45,867 bases of DNA from CAZWRK01 sp964635875 (lineage in GTDB: Bacteria > Pseudomonadota > Gammaproteobacteria > Burkholderiales > Aquaspirillaceae): NCBI GenBank assembly GCA_964635875.1, contig CAZWRK010000015.1:1-45867 (forward strand). Reading direction: 5' to 3'. A program made the translations under genes and the position numbers. Numbering within the stretch: position 1 is the first letter of the stretch; every line of letters starts with the position of its first letter. Below, piece by piece: positions 24,918 to 33,618 of the stretch. The notes beneath the pieces were generated by a model. That model saw only the letters and a program-made list of their open reading frames with translations. It was not told where the DNA came from and did no database searches.

Positions 24918-26748
24918 TTTGTCTTCCTTCTACTTTGAACTCTATTTCATACACAAAGCCAGTACCTATAAATTCTATTTCACTATAATAACCCTTAGGT
25001 GTACTCGCTGGTATTTTAATTTGATTAAACCCTGATACAAGTTCATATGTACCTACTAATAGGTCATCTACATAAAATTTAAAGGTAACTTCACCAGAAG
25101 TAAATATATAAATTGTGCTATAGTTTTTAATTACTGATAAACTACCTTCTGTTAACCACCCAGATTTATAGTTATATTCAAGATAACTAGACCCAGTAGC
25201 AAATTCTTCTAAAAACCCACTAGTATTTAAAATATACAGTTTATCAAATTGTGAACTATAATAACTTCCTCTACATACTAAATCTAAAGTTTTAAAACAT
25301 AAAGAAGAATTTCTAGTATCCATAACTATAGTGCCATCTTCGTGAAATAAGTAATATTGGTTCTCATAAACACTTGCATCTATAGCATCTATATTTAACT
25401 TACCTAATTTTGACTCAGTTATAACCTCTATAGTACTTCCTTGAGATGTACAAAGGCCATCTAAAGATAACCATACTAGAGAGTTATTAACATATTTTAT
25501 AGTCTTATGACTAATACACCCTTGAGAGTCATTTAATAAATACCTAGAGAGAGTAGCAGAACTAGTACCTACTATTATATAAGTAGCATTTCTTAAAAAT
25601 ACTAATAACCCATTTTGAGTAGAGCCTAACCCCATAATAGTATCTGTAAAAGGTATTTGATAAAATTCGTTCCATAAGTCAGGTAAACCTGTTTCTGAAA
25701 ACCATAAGACAGAATCCTTAGCTCCAAATAAAGTAGCATTATATTCAGTTAAATGAGATAACCCAGTTGGCGGTTTAGTGCTTCCTACTGTTATTAAAAT
25801 ATCATTAGAGGCTATTTCTATATCAGTCTTAGTATCATGGTATTGCTGACTAGTATTACTTAAAGTATCTACGAGGGTCATACTAGTAAGGTCACCGCCT
25901 ATTCTATATAGTCTAATATTAGTAACTTGAGGGTCTGTAGATGCTACTATATTAGATACTAAGATTGTACCTATAGTTAATATTTCATCTGAGTACTCTG
26001 TTGGTGCAGACTCAGCGCCATCAGCATCATTATAATAGGTATAACAATACTGTCTTATAGGTATTGTATCAAATACTGGAGTGCTATAGTAGGCCTTATC
26101 AGTTAATGCAAATATTATGTCTTCTCCAGTAAATTCTGAGCCATCTTTACTTAAATGAGATACTAACTTATAGTTACCTTCATATAATCTGTACACATCA
26201 ACTGCTGACATACTAGATGTGGTATTAACTGTAAATGTTATACCATAATTAGATGTATATTGAAACTCTTCTGTTTTAGTAGTATAAGCTATTCCTGCAT
26301 CTAAAACTGAGTAGTATACAAACATATATGTATATGTGCCAGTAGGTATATCTGAGGTATCATTTACTATTTTATTGGCAATAACTATACTTTCATTAGT
26401 ATCATAAATAGCTGTTGTTACTTTAGAATTAGTATTAGCTATCCCTAGATTATAAAAATAAATACCATTAGTACTTTTTTGTACTTCACCTACTGAGTCT
26501 GAATAGTAGAGCTTATTATTAAAAATTACATAAGAGGTAGGAGCAGACTTATTAACCCATTGACCATTAAAGTATATAAATGAACTATTAGTACCAAATG
26601 AGTTTGATAATATAGTATTTGCCTTAATAGGTTTTAATGACCCAAAAGAATTATCTATATTATTATAAATAGTAGCCTCATTTTCTTCTAATAAATAAGG
26701 TGAATTCTTAATATTTAATCCTCTACTAAATATATTTAATTTAGACAT
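24907..26748 (-). CDS. Tail hub / stabilisation protein (P22 gp10-like), beta-rich
   Basis: 613 residues, almost all beta strands and loops, with blade-like repeats such as YNNKLYYSDS, LWFSETGLPDLWNEF, LLVFLRNATYIIVG, SLVWLSLDGLCTSQG and YYLFHEDGTIVMD. This architecture, a GLN-initial N terminus with propeller-like blades, matches phage tail nozzle or packaged-DNA stabilisation proteins that plug the portal-adaptor ring. Position between lysis genes and the tail fibre supports a tail-hub role. It overlaps the downstream fibre gene by eleven bases. Precise homologue assignment is inferred. Confidence 0.55.
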   Translation of the reverse strand: MSKLNIFSRGLNIKNSPYLLEENEATIYNNIDNSFGSLKPIKANTILSNSFGTNSSFIYFNGQWVNKSAPTSYVIFNNKLYYSDSVGEVQKSTNGIYFYNLGIANTNSKVTTAIYDTNESIVIANKIVNDTSDIPTGTYTYMFVYYSVLDAGIAYTTKTEEFQYTSNYGITFTVNTTSSMSAVDVYRLYEGNYKLVSHLSKDGSEFTGEDIIFALTDKAYYSTPVFDTIPIRQYCYTYYNDADGAESAPTEYSDEILTIGTILVSNIVASTDPQVTNIRLYRIGGDLTSMTLVDTLSNTSQQYHDTKTDIEIASNDILITVGSTKPPTGLSHLTEYNATLFGAKDSVLWFSETGLPDLWNEFYQIPFTDTIMGLGSTQNGLLVFLRNATYIIVGTSSATLSRYLLNDSQGCISHKTIKYVNNSLVWLSLDGLCTSQGSTIEVITESKLGKLNIDAIDASVYENQYYLFHEDGTIVMDTRNSSLCFKTLDLVCRGSYYSSQFDKLYILNTSGFLEEFATGSSYLEYNYKSGWLTEGSLSVIKNYSTIYIFTSGEVTFKFYVDDLLVGTYELVSGFNQIKIPASTPKGYYSEIEFIGTGFVYEIEFKVEGRQNGR

Positions 26749-26749
26749 A

Positions 26750-27061
26750 TTAGCCTCCTATAATTTTTGATAATAATGATGGAAAATCTAGTTGTAAGGC
26801 TAAAAGTGCGCCTAAGGCTGTCCAAATAATTTTTTCAAACCTTTTTAATGTATCATCTATTTGTTCAAATTTTTTTTCAACTTTCTCGAACTTTTTCATT
26901 TCGGCGTCGTCATGCCCTTTAAACTCTTCATATAAGTCACCTATACTTTTATTTAAATGGCCCATTTCAGCTGATGATAAAGCTGTACGCTTATCTAGCT
27001 CTCGAAGCATTGTAAATACTTCTGAGAACCTTTGTTCAATTATACTATCATTTACTGGCAT
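26750..27061 (-). CDS. Holin-like protein: coiled coil plus C-terminal membrane segment
   Basis: 103 residues. Residues about 1-78 form a charged coiled coil (EFKGHDDAEMKKFEKVEKKFEQIDDTLKRFEK); residues about 80-98 (IIWTALGALLALQLDFPSLL) form one membrane segment. This resembles XhlA-type haemolysin/holin-accessory proteins. It lies two genes after the endolysin in the late operon, with one small gene between, fitting a lysis cassette. Topology prediction would distinguish a holin from a membrane-anchored tail protein. Confidence 0.5.
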   Translation of the reverse strand: MPVNDSIIEQRFSEVFTMLRELDKRTALSSAEMGHLNKSIGDLYEEFKGHDDAEMKKFEKVEKKFEQIDDTLKRFEKIIWTALGALLALQLDFPSLLSKIIGG

Positions 27062-27065
27062 AGCG

Positions 27066-27275
27066 TTACTTTAACAGTGCTAGAGCATCTTCAAACACAT
27101 CAGAGGTAGTTGGGTTAGCTTGTGATTTAGCTATCCCATCAATCATCGTTAATGCTACATCTTTTGTTATACCATCACTTTGATGTTGCAACAATTTGTT
27201 GATAGCTAAACCAATCAAAGTTTTAGCTAAATCTGTACTAATAAAACTAACTAACGCTGAGAGAATTGTACTCAT
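27066..27275 (-). CDS. Small lysis-cassette protein of unknown function
   Basis: 69 residues. The N-terminal 30 (STILSALVSFISTDLAKTLIGLAINKLL) are amphipathic and hydrophobic, the rest polar (TKDVALTMIDGIAKSQ). No family recognised. It sits between the endolysin and the holin-like gene with gaps of three and four bases and a clear AAAGGAT upstream site, so it is likely a real gene. A holin, antiholin or membrane-associated lysis helper is possible. Confidence 0.55.
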   Translation of the reverse strand: MSTILSALVSFISTDLAKTLIGLAINKLLQHQSDGITKDVALTMIDGIAKSQANPTTSDVFEDALALLK

Positions 27276-27278
27276 TTT

Positions 27279-27719
27279 TTATCCTTTTATTTGAAAATGT
27301 GGATAGTCACGCAGACTATGTTCTGCAATATTGCCATCAGAATCCCAATCAGCTCCCCAAACTAATGTTATACCTAGTTTTTTAGCTTCCTCTTGAACTA
27401 TATCGTTTAGTTCTATAAATCCATCTATGTCATTCCAATTAATAGGATATTTTGCGATATCTATTGCTTTTGATGGATAGTAATTGTGCATAGATTTATT
27501 GATAGTTCCATCTTTATCAGTAAATGTTTTACCAACTTTAATCCATCTGCCATTAATTAACTTTCTACCTTTGGCAAATATTTCTGCTTGTTCAGCTGCA
27601 GTTCTGTGCCCATAGATTACTACTATGTCCACACGCTTAATTACTTCATTCATAACTTTTTGTAAGTCAGGATGACAAGTAGCTAACCTATCAAGTGACT
27701 TTTTTCCGAACTTAGGCAT
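27279..27719 (-). CDS. Endolysin, M15-type peptidase (VanY/L-Ala-D-Glu family)
   Basis: 146 residues from the ATG at 27719 (a TTG at 27728 is also in frame). It cleaves peptide bridges of peptidoglycan for host lysis. Zinc-ligand motifs of peptidase M15 are clear: GHRTAAEQAEIFAKGR (about 36-51), SMHNYYPSKAID with the His and Asp ligands (about 73-84), and DYPHFQI at the C terminus with the second His. No signal peptide, so a holin is needed for export; a holin-like gene lies nearby. The upstream gene overlaps it by eight bases. No good ribosome site is visible, suggesting coupled translation. Confidence 0.85.
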   Translation of the reverse strand: MPKFGKKSLDRLATCHPDLQKVMNEVIKRVDIVVIYGHRTAAEQAEIFAKGRKLINGRWIKVGKTFTDKDGTINKSMHNYYPSKAIDIAKYPINWNDIDGFIELNDIVQEEAKKLGITLVWGADWDSDGNIAEHSLRDYPHFQIKG

Positions 27720-27954
27720 TGTTACCAACTATTTCAGAATGAATCGCTTTTAACTCATCTGCATTTTGAGCGTTGTCAATTTGTATTTGAAGCTCTGCAT
27801 ATTTTTCACGAATTACTTGTCTTTTTACTTCTGCTTCGACTGCCATCGAAGGAATTGTTGCTTGAATATCTAAAGGTTGAAACTCTTTAGCTCTTGCATC
27901 TCTTCTAACACTATGTGTAATTTCTTTAGCTTTACTAATATTAATTTTAATCAT
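27712..27954 (-). CDS. Small unknown phage protein beside the tail fibre, helical
   Basis: 80 residues, mostly alpha-helical, Ala/Glu/Lys rich. KEITHSVRRDARAKEFQPLDIQATIPSMAVEAEVKRQVIREKYAELQIQIDNAQNADELKAI is a type seen near tail fibre and lysis genes in many phages, with the function not known to me; fibre assembly has been suggested for genes in that place. It overlaps the upstream small protein by eight bases and the endolysin by eight. Confidence 0.6.
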   Translation of the reverse strand: MIKINISKAKEITHSVRRDARAKEFQPLDIQATIPSMAVEAEVKRQVIREKYAELQIQIDNAQNADELKAIHSEIVGNNA

Positions 27955-28210
27955 TTTCTACCTCTATTTCTTGTGGAAATTCGTTAGATTCAGAACCTAC
28001 ACCATCAAATACTGTATCTTCTGCAATCTCCCAAGCATTTCTGAATGTTCTATCACTTGGAACATCTGATGTGTTTACTATTTTGTATGGTAAACCTGCT
28101 GGAACATCTTTGTTAGCAATTTGCACCAAAGTGTATTTACTCATCGCTTCTTGTGAAGGGATTATAACACCTATTGAGTTGTCTGTGTTTTTAAAAATTA
28201 TTCTTTTCAT
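27947..28210 (-). CDS. Small unknown protein downstream of the tail fibre
   Basis: 87 residues. It contains NTDNSIGVIIPSQ, DVPAGLPYKIVNTSDVPSDRTFRNAWEI, a pattern (AGxPYxIVxxxDVPxDRxFRxAW) that recurs next to phage tail-fibre genes. Acidic C terminus (EFPQEIEVEND). No enzyme signature. It follows the fibre gene and precedes the helical small protein, which it overlaps. Fibre-associated function is inferred from position only. Confidence 0.6.
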   Translation of the reverse strand: MKRIIFKNTDNSIGVIIPSQEAMSKYTLVQIANKDVPAGLPYKIVNTSDVPSDRTFRNAWEIAEDTVFDGVGSESNEFPQEIEVEND

Positions 28211-28257
28211 TTATTACTCCTTTTGTAGATTATTGGTTGTGTCATAGTTGCTCCTGA

Positions 28258-30156
28258 TTAGCGGAAGATTGCCACATTAACAAAGAGACAGTCTGTCGCT
28301 ACAGGTGGACTAGAAATAGCTATTGTTTGAATTTGTACAGAAGTTGTTGAATATGTACTAAAAGAACCACCACCTTCAACAATATTTGATGTACCTTTAG
28401 CTCTAGTACAAACCGCATAATCTGTATCAGGCATAGCAGTAGCAAAGTTTACTATGTAAGACCCTGCCCCACCGTCCGTAATAGAACTAACATTACCACT
28501 TGCACGAATAGCAACTGTACCTGTTCCATTAAAATTCACCCAAGCTCTGCAACCATATGCAGTAGCAACAGAGCCATAACCCGAATTAAATAACAAATTC
28601 CCACTCGCATCTAGTGTCATAGCTGTAGTCCAAGTGATAGGGTCCTCTGCTGTGCCTGATGGAGCTATTCTCCAATTATGTGCATTCCCTAACTGATAAT
28701 AATTTGAAGCTGCCGCAGAAGTTTTATATTTCCACCCGCTGTTATAGTAAGCATTATAGGTCATCTGTACTGTCCCATCTGCAGTTGATAAAAACCCAAT
28801 TCCTGGATTTACTTCTATTGCTTTTACTCCACTACCCCACGCACTCGGAGTAACACCTATACCAACATTATTTGAATCATCAATAACTACACCACTATTT
28901 TGTACTGCACCAGATGTTCCATCAAATCTTACTATTGCATTATCTGTGCTTGATACTTTAGATACTTTAGTTGTATCTGAACCGTGGACATGGTCTGCTC
29001 TTGCTGCTGTTGTTGCTGTTCCAACTGCTGCTGTTCCAGCTACTATTGGAGTTGTTGAGCTTAATCCAGTGATTGAGTTGAATGATGTACCAGTAAATGT
29101 GGTTCCAGCTAATGCACCAGTCAAAGTTCCACCAGCTAGTGGAAGTTTAGTACTATCTGCTACCGTTATATTTGCAGATCCATTAAATGAAACTCCGTTA
29201 ATAGTTCTAGCTGTTGCTAAAGTTGTTGCTGTTGATGCATTTCCTGTTACGCTAATTCCCCAAGTACCGCTTTCATACATACCTCTGTACCAAGTCATTG
29301 ATGTAGTATCAAGAGTGTCAGTTGATTTAAATGTATTTGTAAATACTTGTCCACCATTTACAGTACCTTTATCAACATTAACGATAGCAGAAGCAATTTC
29401 ATCAGCAGTATCAGCATCTAAAGCTCTTGTCCAAGTAGAAGCATTAACTACATATATACCATTTTGTGAAGCAGTAGTTTGGTTTTTTACAAGAACTCTA
29501 TCACCAGCAACTACCGCAATGTCATCAATAGTCTGAGCAGCACTTAATGTAATATTTGCTGTTGTAGCTACAGCAACTGATTTTTTATAACTTGCACTTG
29601 GAATATCTTCCATAGTCATAGTTGTTCCAGAAGTTACTCTACCTTTAGCATCTACTGTTACTTTACCGTATGTTCCAGCTGTAACACCACTGTTAGCTAA
29701 AGTCGCTGTACCAGTAACATTGCCAGACCCATCAAAACTTGCAGATGTCCAAGTAACATCGCCTGTCATTCCAATTGTTCTAGCAGTTGCTAATTTTGTA
29801 GCTGTTGCTGCATTACCAGTAATAGTAGTTTGAACTGGGTGGACATGGTCTGCTCTTGCTGCTGTTGTTGCTGTTCCAACTGCTGCTGTTCCAGCTACTA
29901 TTGGAGTTGTTGAGCTTAATCCAGTGATTGAGTTGAATGATGTTCCTGTGTAAGCATTAGCCGTATTTAAAGCATTAGCAGTCGTTGCCGTTGCTACAAC
30001 ACCGTCTGCTCTTGCTAACGGAAATCCACCAGCTGTTGTGCCATCGTGAATAACAGCTACTTTTTTATCAGTATCTACGGTTATTTCTGCTAAAGCACCA
30101 GTAAATGTACTATGTTGAGCAGTTGTGCCTCTTCGTAATTGTAATTGTTTTGCCAT
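28258..30156 (-). CDS. Tail fibre with MTD-type N-terminal domain
   Basis: 632 residues. The N terminus (KQLQLRRGTTAQHSTFTGALAEITVDTDKKVAVIHDGTT) is the common attachment domain of phage tail fibres and of the major tropism determinant. The shaft has ARADHVH motifs in two identical modules, encoded by an exact 105-base DNA repeat (28984-29088 and 29839-29943). The C-terminal part (from about residue 410) is beta-rich and should contact the receptor. Text such as VGIGVTPSAWGSGVKAIEVNPG resembles receptor-binding domains of variable fibres. I looked for a diversity-generating retroelement (RT gene, template repeat) and saw none. It overlaps the upstream fibre by one base. Confidence 0.8.
   Translation of the reverse strand: MAKQLQLRRGTTAQHSTFTGALAEITVDTDKKVAVIHDGTTAGGFPLARADGVVATATTANALNTANAYTGTSFNSITGLSSTTPIVAGTAAVGTATTAARADHVHPVQTTITGNAATATKLATARTIGMTGDVTWTSASFDGSGNVTGTATLANSGVTAGTYGKVTVDAKGRVTSGTTMTMEDIPSASYKKSVAVATTANITLSAAQTIDDIAVVAGDRVLVKNQTTASQNGIYVVNASTWTRALDADTADEIASAIVNVDKGTVNGGQVFTNTFKSTDTLDTTSMTWYRGMYESGTWGISVTGNASTATTLATARTINGVSFNGSANITVADSTKLPLAGGTLTGALAGTTFTGTSFNSITGLSSTTPIVAGTAAVGTATTAARADHVHGSDTTKVSKVSSTDNAIVRFDGTSGAVQNSGVVIDDSNNVGIGVTPSAWGSGVKAIEVNPGIGFLSTADGTVQMTYNAYYNSGWKYKTSAAASNYYQLGNAHNWRIAPSGTAEDPITWTTAMTLDASGNLLFNSGYGSVATAYGCRAWVNFNGTGTVAIRASGNVSSITDGGAGSYIVNFATAMPDTDYAVCTRAKGTSNIVEGGGSFSTYSTTSVQIQTIAISSPPVATDCLFVNVAIFR
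28984..29088 (-). repeat. 105-bp exact direct repeat, copy 1 (tail fibre)
   Basis: Bases 28984-29088 are identical to 29839-29943, 855 bases apart and in frame. They encode the module ending ARADHVH within the fibre gene. Recombination between copies would delete or add 285 residues without breaking the frame. Confidence 0.9.
29839..29943 (-). repeat. 105-bp exact direct repeat, copy 2 (tail fibre)
   Basis: Second copy of the repeat at 28984-29088, in the N-terminal portion of the same fibre. Flanking sequence differs on both sides, so the shared block is a discrete module. Confidence 0.9.
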
Positions 30157-32282
30157 TATAAAGCTCCTAAATCTAAAGTAAAATCAGTCGTTCCTAAATC
30201 ATTTGCTATTTTGTTTATGGTTGATATTGGTTCATTAAATGATGCCAATAAAGCACCTTGTGAGCTATGAACTCGCATAACATAAACACAAGCTTGATAA
30301 GTTCCTGTGGTTGGTTTTGTAACTGTTAATAGCCCATTATCTGCTGGATAGTGAATAGCGTTCAATGTTAATGTTGAAGTATCAATATCTTTAACTATAC
30401 CAGCTTGAACAACTCTACCAAATGAACCATTTGAAATAGATTGTTCTGCAATGCCTATAGCAGGTTTACCACTTGCTGTAGTCCATTTAGCAACTTCATA
30501 AGCATCTTCACCGCTATTGTATCCAACTGCCATCACTATATTTCCAGCTGTTAAAGCTTCTGTAGCTTTGACTTTGTAATGTAAATGATTAGCTCCTATC
30601 CAATTGCTAACATCTTCTATTGTTTTATTTGTAAGTGTTTGTGTACTATCGGTAATAACAGTATTGGCACTATATCCTTGAACAGCTACTCCAATACTTG
30701 CTGGTTGTAATGCTGTATCTGCTTTAGCTCCTTGTGCAGCTGTAGCAAAATATGATACATTCTGTGCAGAAGCTGTACCTAAAGTAGGTTTATTTAGTAT
30801 CTGAGCATCACCACTAGCAGCATTCCAATCTGCATTAACATTAACTTCTGCTCCACTAGCTATTCCATCTAATTTACTTTTATCTGTACTAGACATAACC
30901 CCAGCTAATAGTGTTGTAGCAGCAGGTAGAGTTGTTCCTGTACCAGTTGAACTTGTCAAAGGAACTGTTGTAGTTGTTAAAGTACCTTGACCAATATTAG
31001 TCCCTACATTAACTTCTGCTCCACTAGCTATACCATCTAGTTTAGTTTTTAATGTAGATGTAAAATTATTATCAGTATGAATATAACTAGCGTCTATAAC
31101 AGTATTAGCGTTATATGCCTGTACCGTTACTCCAATATCTATTGTATCAACTTTATCAGACCAATTAGTTGCTAAAAATACTATATCACTCGATACACCA
31201 GCTACAGTAGTTATATCAGTATTAATTCCTGCTACAGTAACTATATCACTAATATTACCGGCTACGCTAGATATATCAACATTATTTGAAGATACGCTAG
31301 TTACATCTGAGCTTATACTAGCGACAATTGGTATATCACTAGAGACTAATGCTAATGTACTTATATCTGTAGAATTATCTGAAACAGCAGATACATCACT
31401 TGATATACTAGCTACAGTATTTACACTAGTTATGTTAGTAGAAACAGTATTTATGCCAGTAATATTTAATCCTGCGGTATTTACTAAATCTATATTGTTA
31501 GCAACTACTTCTATTTCACTTACTACTTCATTCAAATCATTAGCTACAACAACAACTTTAGCTACTTCATCTGCTATAGCTTGAATATCAGCCATATTAG
31601 TACTAGCTGTAGTAATCGCAGATATATTTGTAGATACAGTAATAATATCTGTGGCTATATTAGCTAAAGTATATATATCCGAATAATAAGGGCTAATAGA
31701 TGCTTCAGTATTAACTACAGTATCTTTTATAGTTTCTGTATCGTTTCTATAACCTAAAGCTTCCTGAGCACTATCACTAGCGGCTTGTGAAAAACCTTCA
31801 GTATTTAATAAAGACTGAGCAGCACTAGCAGCAGCTATTTGTGCATTATCCATATAAGTATATGTTGTATTTTTATACCCAAGAGCAGTAGTAGCATATC
31901 CAGAGGCTGCAGTTGCACTAGCACTAGAATTATTAGAATAAGTTTGAGCACTATTTCTATAAGTTTGTGCATTAGTAGCGCTAGTACTTGCGCTATTTGC
32001 GCTATTACTAGCATTAGTAGCACTTGTACTAGAATTATTTGCATATGTTTGAGCTGAGTTAGAGTAACTTAAAGCATCTAATGAATAGCTTTGAGCTGAA
32101 TCTCTAATAATATCTATTTCATCTATTTTATCCTGTAGACTGTTTACTCCATCAAAAGGCATATTACTAGCATTTATTTTAGTAATAACAACCGTTTCTC
32201 CTTGTCTATTTTGTTCTACAGTACCAACTCCAAATAGTAAGTCTTCTAACCCAGCTAATTGCCTATTAATATCTACTCTCAT
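30156..32282 (-). CDS. Proximal tail fibre / linker protein, coiled-coil and repeat rich
   Basis: 708 residues. After a 40-residue start (VDINRQLAGLEDLLFGVGTVEQNRQGETVVITKINASNMPFDGVNSL) comes a Ser/Ala/Asn/Thr-rich coiled coil (about 60-170), then about ten short repeats of the form SSDI/NxSDI-x-x-VAx-x (about 195-390), then SGAEVN-type segments at about 415 and 470, and a C-terminal domain ending TTDFTLDLGAL. This layout matches trimeric phage fibre shafts that link the tail to a distal fibre. The distal fibre gene follows with a one-base overlap. Likely trimeric. Confidence 0.7.
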   Translation of the reverse strand: MRVDINRQLAGLEDLLFGVGTVEQNRQGETVVITKINASNMPFDGVNSLQDKIDEIDIIRDSAQSYSLDALSYSNSAQTYANNSSTSATNASNSANSASTSATNAQTYRNSAQTYSNNSSASATAASGYATTALGYKNTTYTYMDNAQIAAASAAQSLLNTEGFSQAASDSAQEALGYRNDTETIKDTVVNTEASISPYYSDIYTLANIATDIITVSTNISAITTASTNMADIQAIADEVAKVVVVANDLNEVVSEIEVVANNIDLVNTAGLNITGINTVSTNITSVNTVASISSDVSAVSDNSTDISTLALVSSDIPIVASISSDVTSVSSNNVDISSVAGNISDIVTVAGINTDITTVAGVSSDIVFLATNWSDKVDTIDIGVTVQAYNANTVIDASYIHTDNNFTSTLKTKLDGIASGAEVNVGTNIGQGTLTTTTVPLTSSTGTGTTLPAATTLLAGVMSSTDKSKLDGIASGAEVNVNADWNAASGDAQILNKPTLGTASAQNVSYFATAAQGAKADTALQPASIGVAVQGYSANTVITDSTQTLTNKTIEDVSNWIGANHLHYKVKATEALTAGNIVMAVGYNSGEDAYEVAKWTTASGKPAIGIAEQSISNGSFGRVVQAGIVKDIDTSTLTLNAIHYPADNGLLTVTKPTTGTYQACVYVMRVHSSQGALLASFNEPISTINKIANDLGTTDFTLDLGAL

Positions 32283-33037
32283 ACTATAAATCCTCTATAA
32301 TTTACTGTAGTTTCTAAATCCATAGTAAAATTTCTAGCTGCTCTATTCATTATTATATTAACATTACTCGTATATAAAGTTAATTCTTCTGTACCAAATG
32401 CTCTATTTTGTGCATCACCGTCATCTCTAAGTGCCATTCCAGCAATATAGTGGATAATAGCTGTATCCCAAGCTTTACTAAATTGTAAACTAGTATCTAT
32501 AGTGCTAGTAGTTACAAAATCTGGTATTTTAGAGTAATATACTATTAAATATTTAGGTATATTATTAATATCCTCTATTCCTGGTATATTATAAATATCA
32601 TCAAATGTAGTTACATCAACTATAATACCATAAGGACTATTTGAGTCAATATAATCCATAGTAGTATCAGTAATCCTAGGATATATCTTAAATACACCTG
32701 AATTAAGTAAATTAGTTACAGCATATTGTACTGTTGTACCAACCCTAGTTTCCCATAAAGCATCTTTTTTATCCATTTCATCGTGAGAAAGTATAGGTAA
32801 TTTAGTATCTAAGTATTGTATTCTAGTTATTTGTAAAACTTCATCAGGTAGTCTATATGTATTGATATTAGACTCTACTTCTACAAAAGCTTTACCACTT
32901 AATAAATTAGTTTGTAAAACAATATCAACTAAAGCTTGATTGTATAAATCTATAAGTCTATTATCTGTCCATCTAGTTTTACTAGTGTCAGCAAGGATAG
33001 CCCTAGCATTATTTAGAGTATCTAAAACTCTACTCAT
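32279..33037 (-). CDS. Head-tail adaptor protein (DUF6682-like)
   Basis: 252 residues. N-terminal VLDTLNNARAILADTSKTRWTDNRLIDLYNQALVDIV is the typical start of podovirus adaptors (P22 gp4-like), which extend the portal ring and connect it to the tail. The rest alternates helices and beta strands. It starts with an ATGA overlap with the small 43-residue gene and overlaps the fibre gene by four bases. It is a late structural gene of the neck. Confidence 0.7.
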   Translation of the reverse strand: MSRVLDTLNNARAILADTSKTRWTDNRLIDLYNQALVDIVLQTNLLSGKAFVEVESNINTYRLPDEVLQITRIQYLDTKLPILSHDEMDKKDALWETRVGTTVQYAVTNLLNSGVFKIYPRITDTTMDYIDSNSPYGIIVDVTTFDDIYNIPGIEDINNIPKYLIVYYSKIPDFVTTSTIDTSLQFSKAWDTAIIHYIAGMALRDDGDAQNRAFGTEELTLYTSNVNIIMNRAARNFTMDLETTVNYRGFIV

Positions 33038-33165
33038 TTAGCTTTCCTTTTACCAGCTTTAGATAAGGCTATAGCTACTGCTTGCTTTTGAGGCTTTCCA
33101 GCTGCCATCTCTGTTTTAATATTTTTACTAATAGTTTTTTGAGATTTTCCAGATTTTAAAGGCAT
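33034..33165 (-). CDS. Small basic phage protein, DUF6496-like
   Basis: 43 residues, strongly basic. The sequence MPLKSGKSQKTISKNIKTE, AGKPQKQAVAIALSKAGK is a recognisable tiny phage family whose role is unknown to me, typically found among capsid and neck genes. GGAGG lies five bases before the ATG (on the minus strand at 33175-33171). Its stop overlaps the adaptor start (ATGA). The sequence is far too short for most automatic gene callers and is easily missed. Confidence 0.8.
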   Translation of the reverse strand: MPLKSGKSQKTISKNIKTEMAAGKPQKQAVAIALSKAGKRKAK

Positions 33166-33189
33166 GATTTCCTCCATTAACGAATTATC

Positions 33190-33209
33190 GAGAGCTCCTT
33201 AGAGCCCTC
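33190..33209 (-). repeat. Stem-loop downstream of the decoration-type gene
   Basis: GAGAGCTC (33190-33197) pairs with GAGCCCTC (33202-33209) with one wobble and a CTTA loop. On the minus strand it follows the 129-residue gene by five bases, with no T-run. It may protect or process the capsid mRNA. Confidence 0.5.
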
Positions 33210-33214
33210 TGTAA

Positions 33215-33604
33215 TTAGTTAGTGTACTCACCAGTTGTTTTATTGTATTCAACATACTCAACAATGAATCTAAAAGTACCAGCTGAAGAAGCTGTTGCAC
33301 CGTTTTTAATTACTAAGTTACCGCCTGTAGTCAAGTCAGCCAAAATAACTGTAGCTGAATTAGAACTATCAAGAGCACCTTCATTAACGATTGCTGTACT
33401 ACCAACATTCAAATCAAATGTAGCACCTGCATTTGCTGCTGTTTTCTCAATTAATACTACTTTTGTAATAATAGAGCCAGCTGGCAAAGCCGCTACAATT
33501 GTACCGTCAGTTGCAAGGTCTGCATAACCAAGGTCATATACACCTACACTAACACCTCTTTTTTGTCTAAATTTTGCGTTTAATCTTCCGTCAACTGCTG
33601 CCAT
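33215..33604 (-). CDS. Probable capsid decoration or head-fibre protein
   Basis: 129 residues, small, mostly beta strands, Ala/Thr/Gly rich: VYDLGYADLATDGTIVAALPAGSIITKVVLIEKTAANAGATFDLNVGS. It directly follows the major capsid gene by 14 bases, with the same regular codon use, and has a good ribosome site (AAGGAG). Position, size and beta fold fit decoration or minor capsid proteins of podoviruses. No family match is claimed. Confidence 0.55.
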   Translation of the reverse strand: MAAVDGRLNAKFRQKRGVSVGVYDLGYADLATDGTIVAALPAGSIITKVVLIEKTAANAGATFDLNVGSTAIVNEGALDSSNSATVILADLTTGGNLVIKNGATASSAGTFRFIVEYVEYNKTTGEYTN

Positions 33605-33618
33605 ATCTTACTCCTTGC

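Noticed and set aside
28946..29536. A 196-codon open frame on the plus strand opposite the tail fibre
   Set aside because: Low-complexity Val/Ala/Pro translation that mirrors repeats of the fibre gene on the other strand; no ribosome site and opposite to the operon.
28258..30156. Diversity-generating retroelement because of the MTD-like fibre
   Set aside because: No reverse transcriptase gene, and the 105-base repeat is exact with no adenine-specific changes.
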